Below are positions 35,924 to 44,890 of a stretch of DNA of 64,000 bases, piece after piece. Location of the stretch: the NCBI RefSeq assembly GCF_029215975.1, contig NZ_JAEMVD010000001.1:62001-126000 (forward strand), given 5' to 3'. The position numbers and the translations under genes are program-made. The stretch's first letter is position 1. Each line of letters starts with the position of its first letter. Source of the DNA: Sulfurimonas sp. SAG-AH-194-C20. GTDB taxonomy: Bacteria; Campylobacterota; Campylobacteria; Campylobacterales; Sulfurimonadaceae. A model generated the notes under the pieces. It was given only the letters and a program-made list of their open reading frames with translations. It ran no database searches and was not told the DNA's origin.

Positions 35924-37215
35924 TGAAATATATAGCTAAGTCTTTAGAGTATTCAAAAGATAATTTTGTTGTTCATAAAAGAGATAAGACAGCTTGGAAT
36001 GAAGAAGAATTGTCTAAATTATCTAAAGAACCAAATAAGAAATATTTAGGCTTATCAAAAAAGTATGACTATGGTAATGATAAAATATGTGTAAAACCCT
36101 ATTACTATATTGGTTACAGATGGTTTGATGAAAAGAAAGAGGAATGTATCCGTATCTCTCCTAAAAAATCAAAAGATGGAAAACAAGCTGATTATTTGAA
36201 AATGTTTTTAACCTGCCTAAAAGATCCCATTGTTTCAAAAAAAATGAATGATTGCTATGGGATTAAATTTAATGAAAAATGGATCGAAATAGAAGAAAAT
36301 GAAGATGAGATAACACCATTAATAATATTACAATTTTTAAAAGTTGTACATAATATTTCAAAAAAAGGTTTAAAAAAAGGTTATACAAAAATTACTGAAA
36401 ACCTTACCTCTAAAATAAAAGGTAAAATATTAGTCAATCAAACTATAAAGCAGAACCATTTTAAAAATAGGTTAGATAAAACTATTTGTAATCATCAGAT
36501 TTTTACAATTGACTGTATAGAGAATCAGATATTAAAAACTGCTCTTTTTCAATGTAGTAGAAATTTACAAAATATAAATAATGATGATATAACAAAACTA
36601 TTAAAGTTTAACTTGAATAGTTTTGAGTTAGTTAATACAAAAGAAATTTTCAAGAGTGATTTTTCAAAAATAAAATATTCACCCTTTTACAAGGATTACA
36701 AAGAGGCTTTAATATTGGCTCAAATGATATTTAAACGATTTGGATTTACTCTTAATAGCTCAAAAAAAGATGAGAAAATAAAAATACCACCTTTTTATAT
36801 TGATATGCCTAAGCTTTTTGAGAGATATGTTGAAGTAAAATTAAGAGAAGTTTACCCTGAAATTCTTGATGGGAATACACTAGATATAGACTTAAAATTT
36901 AAAATGAGACCTGATTTTTTATTGGCATCACAGAACATGATAATTGATGCAAAGTATAAATATTGGTTTTATAAAAACAATATCAATGATGACTTTAAGG
37001 ATGACTTTCAACAACTAAGTCTTTATGGTAGAGAAAGTAACATACGACAATATATAAATTTAGGAGATAGTAATAGAGAAGCAAATATTTTATTTATATA
37101 TCCTGAAAAATCAGCTGAAGAATATGTAAATAATATTTACAAAAATAAAGTGGATGGCTTTAATAATATATATAAATTAGGAATAAAAATTCCTTCAAAG
37201 GAAAGTGAAAGATGA
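35923..37215 (+). CDS. mcrC: McrC-type nuclease subunit
   Basis: 430 residues. The N-terminal part is a Lys-rich recognition region with DNA-contact character; the C-terminal part has LFERYVEVKLRE, RPDFLL and IIDAKYKYW, the D-xK PD-(D/E)XK nuclease core of McrC. It stimulates McrB GTPase and cuts DNA. Overlaps mcrB by one base and the DUF2779 gene by 4 nt, so all three are translated together. Confidence 0.88.
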   Translation: MKYIAKSLEYSKDNFVVHKRDKTAWNEEELSKLSKEPNKKYLGLSKKYDYGNDKICVKPYYYIGYRWFDEKKEECIRISPKKSKDGKQADYLKMFLTCLKDPIVSKKMNDCYGIKFNEKWIEIEENEDEITPLIILQFLKVVHNISKKGLKKGYTKITENLTSKIKGKILVNQTIKQNHFKNRLDKTICNHQIFTIDCIENQILKTALFQCSRNLQNINNDDITKLLKFNLNSFELVNTKEIFKSDFSKIKYSPFYKDYKEALILAQMIFKRFGFTLNSSKKDEKIKIPPFYIDMPKLFERYVEVKLREVYPEILDGNTLDIDLKFKMRPDFLLASQNMIIDAKYKYWFYKNNINDDFKDDFQQLSLYGRESNIRQYINLGDSNREANILFIYPEKSAEEYVNNIYKNKVDGFNNIYKLGIKIPSKESER

Positions 37216-38681
37216 GCCTATCTAAATCTCAATACATAAGAGGCTTGCAATGTCACAAATCTTTATGGTTATATAAAAATAGATACGGTTTAAGAGATAC
37301 TCCTGACTCTCAAGCCAAGTCAAACTTTAACATAGGTTATCAAGTGGGTGATTTGGCAAAAGAGTTGTTTCCTGATGGGGTAGAGATAGTCTTTGATGGT
37401 TCTGACTTTAAGGGGATGATAGCGAAGACTAAAGAACTTATAGCTAATGGTGCAGAGGTCATCTATGAGGCTGCGTTTAGTGATAATGGTATCTTTGCTA
37501 TGGCAGACATCTTAGTCAAAAATGCTAAGGCTTGGGATATTTACGAGGTTAAGGCCTCTACTCACACTAAAGAGTACCACAAAAATGATACAGCCGTTCA
37601 GTGGTATGCACTCTCAAACACCATCACACTTAACCGCGCTTATGTGGTGCATATAAACAACAAGTATGTACGAAATGGTGAGTTGGATGTTAAGGCACTA
37701 TTGAGTATTGATGATATTACAGATATTGTATTACAAAAGCAAGAGAGTATACCACTTGAACTTCTTGAGATGGAGGAGATGCTTGAGGGTGCTGTGCCAA
37801 ACATTGACATCGGGAAGCACTGTAGCGACCCTTATGGGTGTGATTTTTCTTCGCACTGCTGGAGTCATCTGCCTAAAGAAGACTCAGTATTTGACATCTC
37901 TTATGCTATGGGAAAACAATGGAAACTTTACTATCAGGGGATACTCAGCATAAATGATGTTCCTAATAATTTTCACCTTGGTAAAAATGCTCGTACTCAG
38001 ATACGGCATCATAAATCACAAGAGATAAAGATAGACAAAAAAAAGATACAAGAGTTTTTAGAAACTATAGAGTACCCTATAAACTTCTTTGATTTTGAAA
38101 CTTTTCAAAATGCTATTCCAAGGTTTGATAATCAAAGACCTTATTCTCAGATGCCATTTCAGTATTCACTACATATCTTACATGAAGATGGAACTTTAGA
38201 GCATAAAGAGTTTTTAGGAGATGAAAATAGTGACCCTAGAAGACCGTTATCAGAGCAGATGTTAAAAGAGATTACACCAACTGGTTCAATCATAGCTTTT
38301 AATCAATCGTTTGAGATAACACAGATTAAGAACTTAGCTTTAGTGTGTTCTGACATTAGTGATGAACTTTTGGCTTTAAATGAGAGATTTATAGACCTTG
38401 CACACCCATTCCAATATAAACACTACTATCATCCAAAATTTAACGGTAAATACTCTATAAAAATTGTTTTACCAACACTCTTTCCAGATGATGATGAACT
38501 CGACTATAAAAAACTTGGCTCTATTCAAAATGGTGGGGATGCTATGGATACTTTTGCCAACTTACACCTACTCAAGGACAAGAGTCTCTTAGTCGGGATA
38601 AAAAAAGACCTACTTGCTTACTGTCGGCTTGATACTTTGGCTATGGTTCGGATTTGGGAAAAGTTAAGAAATATATATTAG
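37212..38681 (+). CDS. DUF2779 protein: Cas4-like nuclease fused to DEDD exonuclease
   Basis: 489 residues. N-terminal half: GLQCHKSLWLY, DIYEVKAST (PD-(D/E)XK core) and CSDPYGCDFSSHC, giving the four-Cys iron-sulfur pattern of Cas4/AddB-like nucleases. C-terminal half: FFDFETFQNA, IAFNQSFE and LAYCRLDTLAM, the ExoI-III motifs of a DnaQ-like 3'-5' exonuclease. A two-nuclease protein of unknown role. Base composition is nearer the host than mcrBC and the genomic 8-mer occurs at 37471. ATGA overlap with mcrC places it in the island operon. Confidence 0.82.
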   Translation: MSLSKSQYIRGLQCHKSLWLYKNRYGLRDTPDSQAKSNFNIGYQVGDLAKELFPDGVEIVFDGSDFKGMIAKTKELIANGAEVIYEAAFSDNGIFAMADILVKNAKAWDIYEVKASTHTKEYHKNDTAVQWYALSNTITLNRAYVVHINNKYVRNGELDVKALLSIDDITDIVLQKQESIPLELLEMEEMLEGAVPNIDIGKHCSDPYGCDFSSHCWSHLPKEDSVFDISYAMGKQWKLYYQGILSINDVPNNFHLGKNARTQIRHHKSQEIKIDKKKIQEFLETIEYPINFFDFETFQNAIPRFDNQRPYSQMPFQYSLHILHEDGTLEHKEFLGDENSDPRRPLSEQMLKEITPTGSIIAFNQSFEITQIKNLALVCSDISDELLALNERFIDLAHPFQYKHYYHPKFNGKYSIKIVLPTLFPDDDELDYKKLGSIQNGGDAMDTFANLHLLKDKSLLVGIKKDLLAYCRLDTLAMVRIWEKLRNIY

Positions 38682-38690
38682 GAAAAGAAA

Positions 38691-39152
38691 ATGGAACTTG
38701 TTACAAACAATGGAACTAAAAAGCATAAACACCATATTATAGAATTAATTAAATCATCAGATCGAATAATCATTAGTTCAGGATGGATGAAGATGGATGG
38801 ATTAAAAAAGCTTAAAATATGTTTAGATATCGCTGTAAAAAACAATGCCAAAATTACAATATACTCAGACCATCAAAACACTAAGGATGGGGTAAGAGAA
38901 TTTCTAAATACATATAAAACAATAGAGCATATAATAACAAAAAAGAATGAAACTTTACATTCAAAGATATATTATTTTGAACAAGAAAAGAGTTTTACTA
39001 CATTAATTGGATCTGCTAATATCACTCATGGTGGGTTATATTCTAGTGATGAGCTATCTGTAAAAATTACAGGACTAATTGGTGATAAGAATTACTTGAG
39101 TATTTGGAAATATTTAAGTGATTTGTCTGTAAAATATCAAAAGCATGATTAA
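38691..39152 (+). CDS. Single-domain PLD-like phosphodiesterase or nuclease
   Basis: 153 residues with one phospholipase D motif: LHSKIYYF (HxK) and LIGSANITHGGLYSSDE (GSxN). Proteins with a single such motif dimerise to form the active site and include nucleases such as Nuc and BfiI. It starts 9 nt after the DUF2779 stop behind AGGAAAAG. In this setting a DNA-end or restriction role is the likeliest, as inference. Confidence 0.72.
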   Translation: MELVTNNGTKKHKHHIIELIKSSDRIIISSGWMKMDGLKKLKICLDIAVKNNAKITIYSDHQNTKDGVREFLNTYKTIEHIITKKNETLHSKIYYFEQEKSFTTLIGSANITHGGLYSSDELSVKITGLIGDKNYLSIWKYLSDLSVKYQKHD

Positions 39153-39191
39153 AAAATCAAAGAATTTACTTCATTCAACAGCGAGAAATAA

Positions 39192-40109
39192 ATGGCATAT
39201 AAACACGACTACGATAAAATATTAACACGATTAACAACGATACTATCACGTTTAAATGATGGTGAAGCACTCTCTGTTAAAGAGTTGGCAACAGAGTTCA
39301 ATACTAGTCCTCGAACGATTCAAAGAGATTTTAATGAACGACTTCTCTCTTTTCCTATCTATCAAGAAAACAAAAAATGGAAGATGCAAGATGGCTTTAG
39401 AGTGGAGAAGACTAAATCTCTTGAAGATGAGATAGTTCTAGACATCATTGAAAAAATCACCGAAGGCATTGGTGGTACTTTTTCGACCAAAGCCCACACC
39501 TTAATTTCAAAAATCAAAAATGAAGATTTTAACCCTATCTACACGAAGTTAAATATAGAAGATATTAGTGAAAAGTTTGGAGATATACAAGTTTTAGAAA
39601 CTGCAATTAGAGAAAAAAGGAAGGTAGAGTACTCTTACAACAATGAAAAGCATCCTCCTTACACAACGACTATTAAACCTCTGAAAATTGTGAATTTTGA
39701 AGGGTTTTGGTATTTAATCGCACTAAGAAATGACACACTTAAAAAATACTACCTCAAAAATATCTCTCATACTAAGATAAGAGATGAGTATTTTATAACG
39801 GGTGATGACCTAGACAAACTTCTTGATGATTCCATATCTGTGTGGTTTCAAAAAGATGTAAAACCTTTTGAAGTAAAACTATTTGCAAATAAAGTGGCAG
39901 CCAAGTTTTTTAAACGCCGTCCTCTTCCAACACAAAGTATAGAGTCTATACATCAAGATGGCACTATGGAGTTTAGTGTGAAGATAACCCATGAGATGGA
40001 AATACTTCCTATAATAAAGTACTGGATTCCTCATCTTTTTGTACTTGAGCCCCAATGGATAAAAGAGATGATTCAAAAAGACTTGAAACAGTATGCACAA
40101 GAGATGTAA
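39192..40109 (+). CDS. WYL-domain transcriptional regulator
   Basis: 305 residues: an N-terminal DeoR-type helix-turn-helix (LSVKELATEFNTSPRTIQRDFN) followed by the WYL domain (GFWYLIALRNDTLKKYYLKNIS region) and a C-terminal extension (WYLCX-like). Such regulators often silence phage-defence and stress loci until a nucleic-acid ligand is sensed. It is the last gene of the McrBC island, 40 nt after the PLD gene, and is a candidate reader of the shared dyad elements at 31.2 and 33.9 kb. Confidence 0.85.
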   Translation: MAYKHDYDKILTRLTTILSRLNDGEALSVKELATEFNTSPRTIQRDFNERLLSFPIYQENKKWKMQDGFRVEKTKSLEDEIVLDIIEKITEGIGGTFSTKAHTLISKIKNEDFNPIYTKLNIEDISEKFGDIQVLETAIREKRKVEYSYNNEKHPPYTTTIKPLKIVNFEGFWYLIALRNDTLKKYYLKNISHTKIRDEYFITGDDLDKLLDDSISVWFQKDVKPFEVKLFANKVAAKFFKRRPLPTQSIESIHQDGTMEFSVKITHEMEILPIIKYWIPHLFVLEPQWIKEMIQKDLKQYAQEM

Positions 40110-40114
40110 GAAGT

Positions 40115-41047
40115 TTAAAAGTTAAAAAATTGGCTTGCTTTTTTTGTAAGTGAAGAGATGGGTGCAGAACTAAATGCATCTATATTAACCCATCTAACAT
40201 TTTGTGAAACTTTTTGTATAGTGTAGAGTTTTACTAAAATCTTATACTTTGTATAAGAGTGTTTAAACTCAGCGATAAAATTCTCTTCGATAGGCTCAAC
40301 ATTAGGCAAAACTAACATGTCTTTATACATCTTTTGTGTTGAGGTTTCTAATGCAATTTTATTGTCCTTGATACAAACCCCTAAAAAAAGTTCCATATTT
40401 TCATAGACTATTTTTTTAGTTTTTGTATAAATCTCAGGTTCTTTTTTACCTAAACAAGAACTCGCTAACGGACACTCTTCACATTTCGGGTTTTTTGGTA
40501 GACAGATGAGTGAACCTAAATCCATTAAAGCTAGGTTATGACTTCTTGGCTCCTTGGCGTTTACAAACTCCTCTGCTTTTTGCCATAGAGTTTTGACTTT
40601 GGGTGAGAGTAGGGCAAAGTGGCGTTTGATGACCCTTGCGATGTTTGTATCTACGACGGGTACATTTTGGGAGAGACCAAAACAACATACTGCACTTGCG
40701 GTATACTCGCCTATGCCTGGGAGTGCCATCAGCTCTTTAGTTGTTTTTGGTAGTCCATTTTGTGTTAGCTTGGCAGTTTTATGCAAGTTTCTAGCTCTTG
40801 AGTAGTACCCCAGCCCACTCCAAGCAGCGAGAACATCATCTTGATGTGCATTTGCTAGTGCTTTAAGTGAAGGAAATTTCTCTAAAAACTGCGGGTAATA
40901 CTCATCTCTCACACGATTTACCTGCGTTTGCTGAAGCATTATTTCACTGAGGTAAACATGGTAGAGCTTATCGCTTAAACGCCATGGAAGTTCATGGCGT
41001 CCATGTGTTTCATACCATTTTAATAGTGCTGTTTGTGCTTGTTTCAT
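40115..41047 (-). CDS. mutY: A/G-specific adenine DNA glycosylase MutY
   Basis: 310 residues. The helix-hairpin-helix with catalytic Asp (LPGIGEYTASAVCCF...VVDTNIARV), the catalytic Glu region (SEIMLQQTQVNRV) and the four-Cys iron-sulfur site (CLPKNPKCEECPLASSC) are all present, followed by a short NUDIX-like domain for 8-oxoG recognition. Removes adenine opposite 8-oxoguanine. Converges with the WYL gene with 5 nt between. Overlaps the methyltransferase gene by 4 nt. Confidence 0.9.
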   Translation of the reverse strand: MKQAQTALLKWYETHGRHELPWRLSDKLYHVYLSEIMLQQTQVNRVRDEYYPQFLEKFPSLKALANAHQDDVLAAWSGLGYYSRARNLHKTAKLTQNGLPKTTKELMALPGIGEYTASAVCCFGLSQNVPVVDTNIARVIKRHFALLSPKVKTLWQKAEEFVNAKEPRSHNLALMDLGSLICLPKNPKCEECPLASSCLGKKEPEIYTKTKKIVYENMELFLGVCIKDNKIALETSTQKMYKDMLVLPNVEPIEENFIAEFKHSYTKYKILVKLYTIQKVSQNVRWVNIDAFSSAPISSLTKKASQFFNF

Positions 41048-41655
41048 AGAGTCTTTTTATATAAGATTCTAAATCTAGTTTTAGAGATGTGAGAAGGTTC
41101 TGTTACTAACTCGGAACTTATCTCTTTGAGGTTATTATCCAAAAACTGATCTATCTCGACTTGTGTTAAAGGCCAAGGCGGTCCACCATCTGAAAGCTCT
41201 TTTTTATGTGCAACTACAAGAAGCTCACCCTCTTTGGCTACACTCCGAGCTACTGCTTGTATCATCTTTGTACGAAACTCTCTTGGAAGAGATTGCACGG
41301 TAAATGCCTCAAAAATAAAATCAAAATGCTCAAAGTATTTGTCAGGCATATCAAAAATATCTTGTTTTTCGTAAGTAATATCAGTACCACTAAATCGTTT
41401 TTGAGCGATATCTAGTGCAGTTTGAGAGATATCTATGGCGAGAGTCTCATACCCTGCGTTTGACAAAGCAAAAGCATCATCACCTAAACCACAACCGATA
41501 ACTAGGGCTTTTCCTTTATGCTCTTTATTTTCATCTAAGTAAGTTTGCAGAAGTGGATTTACATCACGCCTTGCCCAAGGGATGTTTTCATGTGAATCTT
41601 CATTTTGTTTATAAAGGTCTTCAAACCAAGCACTCGCTTTCATTTCTTCTTGCAT
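41044..41655 (-). CDS. Class I SAM-dependent methyltransferase (TPMT-like)
   Basis: 203 residues: substrate-lid start (NIPWARRDVNPLLQTYL), SAM motif I ALVIGCGLGDDAFALS, acidic LAIDIS (motif II), and EKQDIFD. The layout is that of thiopurine-methyltransferase-like small-molecule enzymes; substrate unknown. The ATG directly follows the TetR stop (TAGATG), so it is cotranscribed with tetR and mutY. Confidence 0.8.
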   Translation of the reverse strand: MQEEMKASAWFEDLYKQNEDSHENIPWARRDVNPLLQTYLDENKEHKGKALVIGCGLGDDAFALSNAGYETLAIDISQTALDIAQKRFSGTDITYEKQDIFDMPDKYFEHFDFIFEAFTVQSLPREFRTKMIQAVARSVAKEGELLVVAHKKELSDGGPPWPLTQVEIDQFLDNNLKEISSELVTEPSHISKTRFRILYKKTL

Positions 41656-42234
41656 CTATATTTCCTTGTGTGTCATGTATGGTCGCATTGCGTTATGGGT
41701 ATGCTCTACGGCTTGAACTGCACCTTGTGAGTCGAGAGTTTTACCAAGTGTATGAAGATATGAAGCATAAAACTGCCAAGCCATAAGTATGGAGTCAACA
41801 ACAAACTCAAAACTTTTTTTATCAGTAAAGACTAATTCTCCCTCTTCTTCAAAGATTTTCATACTATGGCTTATTCGTTCTCTGTGGGCAATGTTGTCTT
41901 TTATGTACATCTCTTCTAACTCTTTATCACGAGAAAATAAAAAGAGCATCTCTTTAAAGAAAAACCTATACTTCCACTGAATCTGTATAAGAAGTTTTTC
42001 ATGTTCTTGAAGTTCTTGTATGTTTTTCGGTAACTCAGCAACACTCAAAAAAGCTTCCTCACGGAGTTGCAGATAGAGTAAACGGACAATCTCTTCACGA
42101 TTTTTATAATGGTAGTGCAAATTACCAGGGCTAATACCCATCGCTTTTGCTATATGATTTGTGGTAGCTGACTGTGTGTTTGTTTGGTTAAACAGCTTGA
42201 GTGCAGCTTCTAAAATGGCTTCTTTTCTCGACAT
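41656..42234 (-). CDS. TetR-family transcriptional repressor
   Basis: 192 residues: N-terminal TetR helix-turn-helix (AALKLFNQTNTQSATTNHIAKAMGISPGNLHYHYKNREE), then a helical ligand domain. Its own promoter has an operator inside the spacer, and matching operators flank the divergent promoter at 42.37 kb, so it represses both. The target operon (DoxX, pirin, porin, FMN reductase) suggests an electrophile or quinone inducer, as inference. Confidence 0.88.
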   Translation of the reverse strand: MSRKEAILEAALKLFNQTNTQSATTNHIAKAMGISPGNLHYHYKNREEIVRLLYLQLREEAFLSVAELPKNIQELQEHEKLLIQIQWKYRFFFKEMLFLFSRDKELEEMYIKDNIAHRERISHSMKIFEEEGELVFTDKKSFEFVVDSILMAWQFYASYLHTLGKTLDSQGAVQAVEHTHNAMRPYMTHKEI

Positions 42235-42253
42235 TTTAACTCCTAATAGTAAA

Positions 42254-42282
42254 ATTATAGTGTAATTACTCTAATGTGTCAA
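42254..42282 (-). promoter_or_regulatory. tetR promoter with operator O1 in the spacer
   Basis: On the minus strand TTGACA (42282-42277), a 17-nt spacer and TATAAT (42259-42254), followed by TAGGAG and ATG 42234. The spacer is almost entirely operator TTAGAGTAATTACACTA (42274-42258). Confidence 0.85.
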
Positions 42283-42356
42283 CAAATTTGTAAATTCGCT
42301 ATACATACCTTGAATAAGTACTTGTCAAGGGTTAAAGAAGAAGTGAAAATGGACTG

Positions 42357-42373
42357 TTAGAGTAATTGCTCTT
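42357..42373 (+). promoter_or_regulatory. TetR operator O2
   Basis: TTAGAGTAATTGCTCTT, matching O1 and O3 in the left half; overlaps the -35 of the divergent promoter by two bases. Confidence 0.75.
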
Positions 42374-42400
42374 GACAATAAAGTGAAGAAGTTCTATAAT
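42372..42400 (+). promoter_or_regulatory. Consensus promoter of the DoxX-pirin operon
   Basis: TTGACA (42372-42377), 17 nt, TATAAT (42395-42400). Perfect sigma-70 consensus bracketed by TetR operators O2 and O3. Confidence 0.88.
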
Positions 42401-42401
42401 T

Positions 42402-42419
42402 TTAGAGTAATTACACTAA
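42402..42419 (+). promoter_or_regulatory. TetR operator O3
   Basis: TTAGAGTAATTACACTAA, near-palindrome placed directly after the -10 box, over the expected transcription start; the same word as O1 in the opposite orientation. Confidence 0.8.
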
Positions 42420-42456
42420 TGCTAAATAGTGTAGATTTAATCACAAGGAAAAGAAA

Positions 42457-42837
42457 ATGAAAGATAAAATTATCTTAGGTATACAAATAGTAGTTGGTTT
42501 AATGTTGGTAGTTTTTGGAGCAAATGGATTTTTACAGTTTATGCCAATGCCCGAGCACTCAAAAGAAATGGGAGATTGGTTACAAGCAGTGTATATGACA
42601 GTTTATATTTTTCCTCTTATCGCATTTATAGAGATAGTTGCAGGTTTAGCATTTTTAAGTAATAAACTTGTTGCACTAATGGCTATTATCGTTATGCCGG
42701 TAGTCTTAAATGCAACACTTGCACATATATTTTTAAATGATATTGGAGGAGTTGGGATGGCACTCTTTTTAACTATCTCCATTGCACTTATAATGATAGG
42801 GAAAAAAGAGGCATATAGGGCTATATTTAAAGCATAA
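42457..42837 (+). CDS. DoxX-family membrane protein
   Basis: 126 residues, four predicted membrane helices (IILGIQIVVGLMLVVFGANGF; TVYIFPLIAFIEIVAGLAFL; LVALMAIIVMPVVLNATLAHIF; MALFLTISIALIMI). DoxX proteins of this size are often found with oxidative or quinone-stress genes. First gene of the TetR-controlled operon; RBS CAAGGAAAAG. Pirin follows 9 nt later. Different in sequence from the DoxX at 7.4 kb. Confidence 0.8.
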   Translation: MKDKIILGIQIVVGLMLVVFGANGFLQFMPMPEHSKEMGDWLQAVYMTVYIFPLIAFIEIVAGLAFLSNKLVALMAIIVMPVVLNATLAHIFLNDIGGVGMALFLTISIALIMIGKKEAYRAIFKA

Positions 42838-42846
42838 GGAATTATT

Positions 42847-43593
42847 ATGAGCAGGGTCAAATATTTAAAAAAAGAAGAACAACAAATTGAGCCTCTTTTT
42901 AACGGGGCATTTACAGAAAATAAACCTATAGGCTTTCCAAATAGAAGTGGTACTGATGCTTACTCAAACATTTTTTACTGGGCACATTTAGTAGCACATG
43001 AAACAGCTGAATTTCCTCTGCATCCACATGAGGGTTTTGAGATTATGACTTTTGTATTTAAGGGTGCAGTTGAACACTATGACACAGTTTCAAAGATTTA
43101 CACTCCTTTAAAAGCAGGGGACGTGCAAGCTATTCAAGCAGGTTCTGGTGTTTCACACTCTGAGAGAATTACAAAAGGAACTGAAATGTTTCAAATATGG
43201 TTTGACCCTGATTTCTCAAAAACTATGTCACAGGATGCGACATATAAAGATTACTCGGCAGATAGTTTTCATACTCAGAGTGATGAAAATAAAGAGACTC
43301 TTATATATATCGGTAATAATGGGAGCATGAAGAGTATAACTGAGGGTTTGGAGATACAAAAAACAAGATATAAAAGTGGTAAGTTTAATGAAGTTCTTAA
43401 CCCCGAGTTTACTTACTCTCTTTACCTTTTAGAGGGTAAACTAGAGTTAGATGGAGAGACTCTTGTAAAAGATGATTATTATGTTTTACAAGATGCATCA
43501 AGTGTTGTTTATGATGTCAAAGATGGTGCAGAACTTTTTGTCATAAAAACACCAACAGAGATAAAATATAGACGATTTATAGAACGGTATTAA
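42847..43593 (+). CDS. Pirin-family cupin protein
   Basis: 248 residues, two cupin halves. The N-terminal half has FPLHPHEGFEIMTFVFKGAVEHYD and QAGSGVSHSE, which provide the His/His/His/Glu metal site of pirins; the C-terminal half is degenerate. Bacterial pirins often have quercetinase (quinone/flavonoid dioxygenase) activity. Cotranscribed with DoxX under TetR control. Confidence 0.85.
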   Translation: MSRVKYLKKEEQQIEPLFNGAFTENKPIGFPNRSGTDAYSNIFYWAHLVAHETAEFPLHPHEGFEIMTFVFKGAVEHYDTVSKIYTPLKAGDVQAIQAGSGVSHSERITKGTEMFQIWFDPDFSKTMSQDATYKDYSADSFHTQSDENKETLIYIGNNGSMKSITEGLEIQKTRYKSGKFNEVLNPEFTYSLYLLEGKLELDGETLVKDDYYVLQDASSVVYDVKDGAELFVIKTPTEIKYRRFIERY

Positions 43594-43606
43594 AAAAGAA
43601 TATGCT

Positions 43607-44350
43607 GTGAAGAAGTTGTTTTTAGCTATTTTATTTGTGCCCTGTATCTTATTGACACAAGAGTCCTATTCTTTTGTAAATCTAGGAATTAATTATACTA
43701 ATTGGACTAAACAAACTCAAGATAATATATTAACGAAGAACTTTATATTTGCAAGTACTGAATATGGTTTTGGCTCTAAATTAACTGAGTTCTATGGCAA
43801 TACAAATATTGAAAATCCTTTTAATTCCTATGATGATGAACAAGCAAAAAATTTACGGTTTTTAATGGTTAATGATTTTGACATTAAATTAACTGAATCT
43901 TTTAGGATTCATTTACAAGATTTTCACTTACAAACAGATAATTATTTTGTCAATGATTCTGTTTTAGGTTTTTCTTATAAATATATTTACCAAGGGTTTT
44001 GGTTTAAGCCATTTATTGGTGTTCATTATACATATGATAGTTATTTTAACGGAGTTAATGGCTTAATGACAGGATGGCTTTTGGACTATAAGTTTAAGAT
44101 ATTAGAACAGACTTTTTCTATCTTTGAGTGGAATGAGATAGAGTTTTTAAGAGATAAGAATTTCTATGAACTTGTAGACGGAACCCCAATAGGTGATTCT
44201 AAAAGTAATGGGCTAAATGGTGCTATAAAGTTTTATTGGCACCCGAATGAAAAGATAACAGCAGGAATAGAGTACAGGTACTCAAAGTATAAACGAGGTA
44301 GTAAAGAGTTTTTAGGAGCTTTGATCTATAGTGTGAAGTGTAATTTTTAA
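43607..44350 (+). CDS. Tsx/OmpK-like outer-membrane channel
   Basis: 247 residues from GTG 43607 with a weak ribosome site; signal peptide LFLAILFVPCILLTQESYS, then repeated beta strands (FVNLGINYTNWTKQTQDN; FKPFIGVHYTYDSYF) ending in Phe. The order of aromatic strands resembles the nucleoside-specific Tsx/OmpK barrels. It lies 13 nt after pirin, in the same operon, where it could admit or release the inducing compound. Confidence 0.68.
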   Translation: MKKLFLAILFVPCILLTQESYSFVNLGINYTNWTKQTQDNILTKNFIFASTEYGFGSKLTEFYGNTNIENPFNSYDDEQAKNLRFLMVNDFDIKLTESFRIHLQDFHLQTDNYFVNDSVLGFSYKYIYQGFWFKPFIGVHYTYDSYFNGVNGLMTGWLLDYKFKILEQTFSIFEWNEIEFLRDKNFYELVDGTPIGDSKSNGLNGAIKFYWHPNEKITAGIEYRYSKYKRGSKEFLGALIYSVKCNF

Positions 44351-44367
44351 ATTAAAAAGGAAAAAAG

Positions 44368-44880
44368 ATGAAAACAGTAGACTACCTTATTATTGTGGCA
44401 AGCAGTGAGCAAAATATGAAGCTAGGAAATAGCATAAGAGAACACTTAGAAATACTAGAAAAAACTAGTAAAATCATAGATATAGTAAGCCTGGACTTAC
44501 CAATGTATACTTCACAAAAAGAAGATAAAGATGGTATACCTAAAGTAATAAGTAGTTTGGTTGAGGAGATGAAGTCTGCTAAAGCATATATATTTGTTGC
44601 TCCTGAGTACAACTACACTATACCTCCATCACTCACAAACTTTGTGGCTTGGGTTTCTCGTGTTGGTGATGACTTTAGAGTTCTTTTTAGTGAAAAAGCC
44701 ATCTTAAACGCGACCTTTAGTGGTGGTGGCGGTGCTGATGTTTTAAATGCAATGCGAGTACAGTTCACAAAACTAGGTGCCATGGTTATGCCAAGAGAAG
44801 TTCTAGCAAACTATGCTAAACCTTTAAATACAGAGAGTCTAGAAAAAACACTCTTGCAGTTAATTAAATTTTCTTCTTAA
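44368..44880 (+). CDS. NAD(P)H-dependent FMN reductase family protein
   Basis: 170 residues of flavodoxin-like fold. APEYNYTIPPSLTNFVAW is the diagnostic FMN/substrate segment of NADPH-dependent FMN (quinone, azo) reductases, and ATFSGGGGADVLNAMR the second binding loop. The N-terminal phosphate loop (VASSEQNMKLG) is less typical. Probably reduces quinones, in keeping with pirin and DoxX in the same operon. RBS AAAAAGGA. Confidence 0.82.
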   Translation: MKTVDYLIIVASSEQNMKLGNSIREHLEILEKTSKIIDIVSLDLPMYTSQKEDKDGIPKVISSLVEEMKSAKAYIFVAPEYNYTIPPSLTNFVAWVSRVGDDFRVLFSEKAILNATFSGGGGADVLNAMRVQFTKLGAMVMPREVLANYAKPLNTESLEKTLLQLIKFSS

Positions 44881-44890
44881 GGAGTTTACT

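Noticed and set aside
40681-40700. CTTGCGGTA in mutY as another copy of the small IS insert
   Set aside because: It is part of the intact MutY reading frame and lacks the rest of the 13-mer; chance match.
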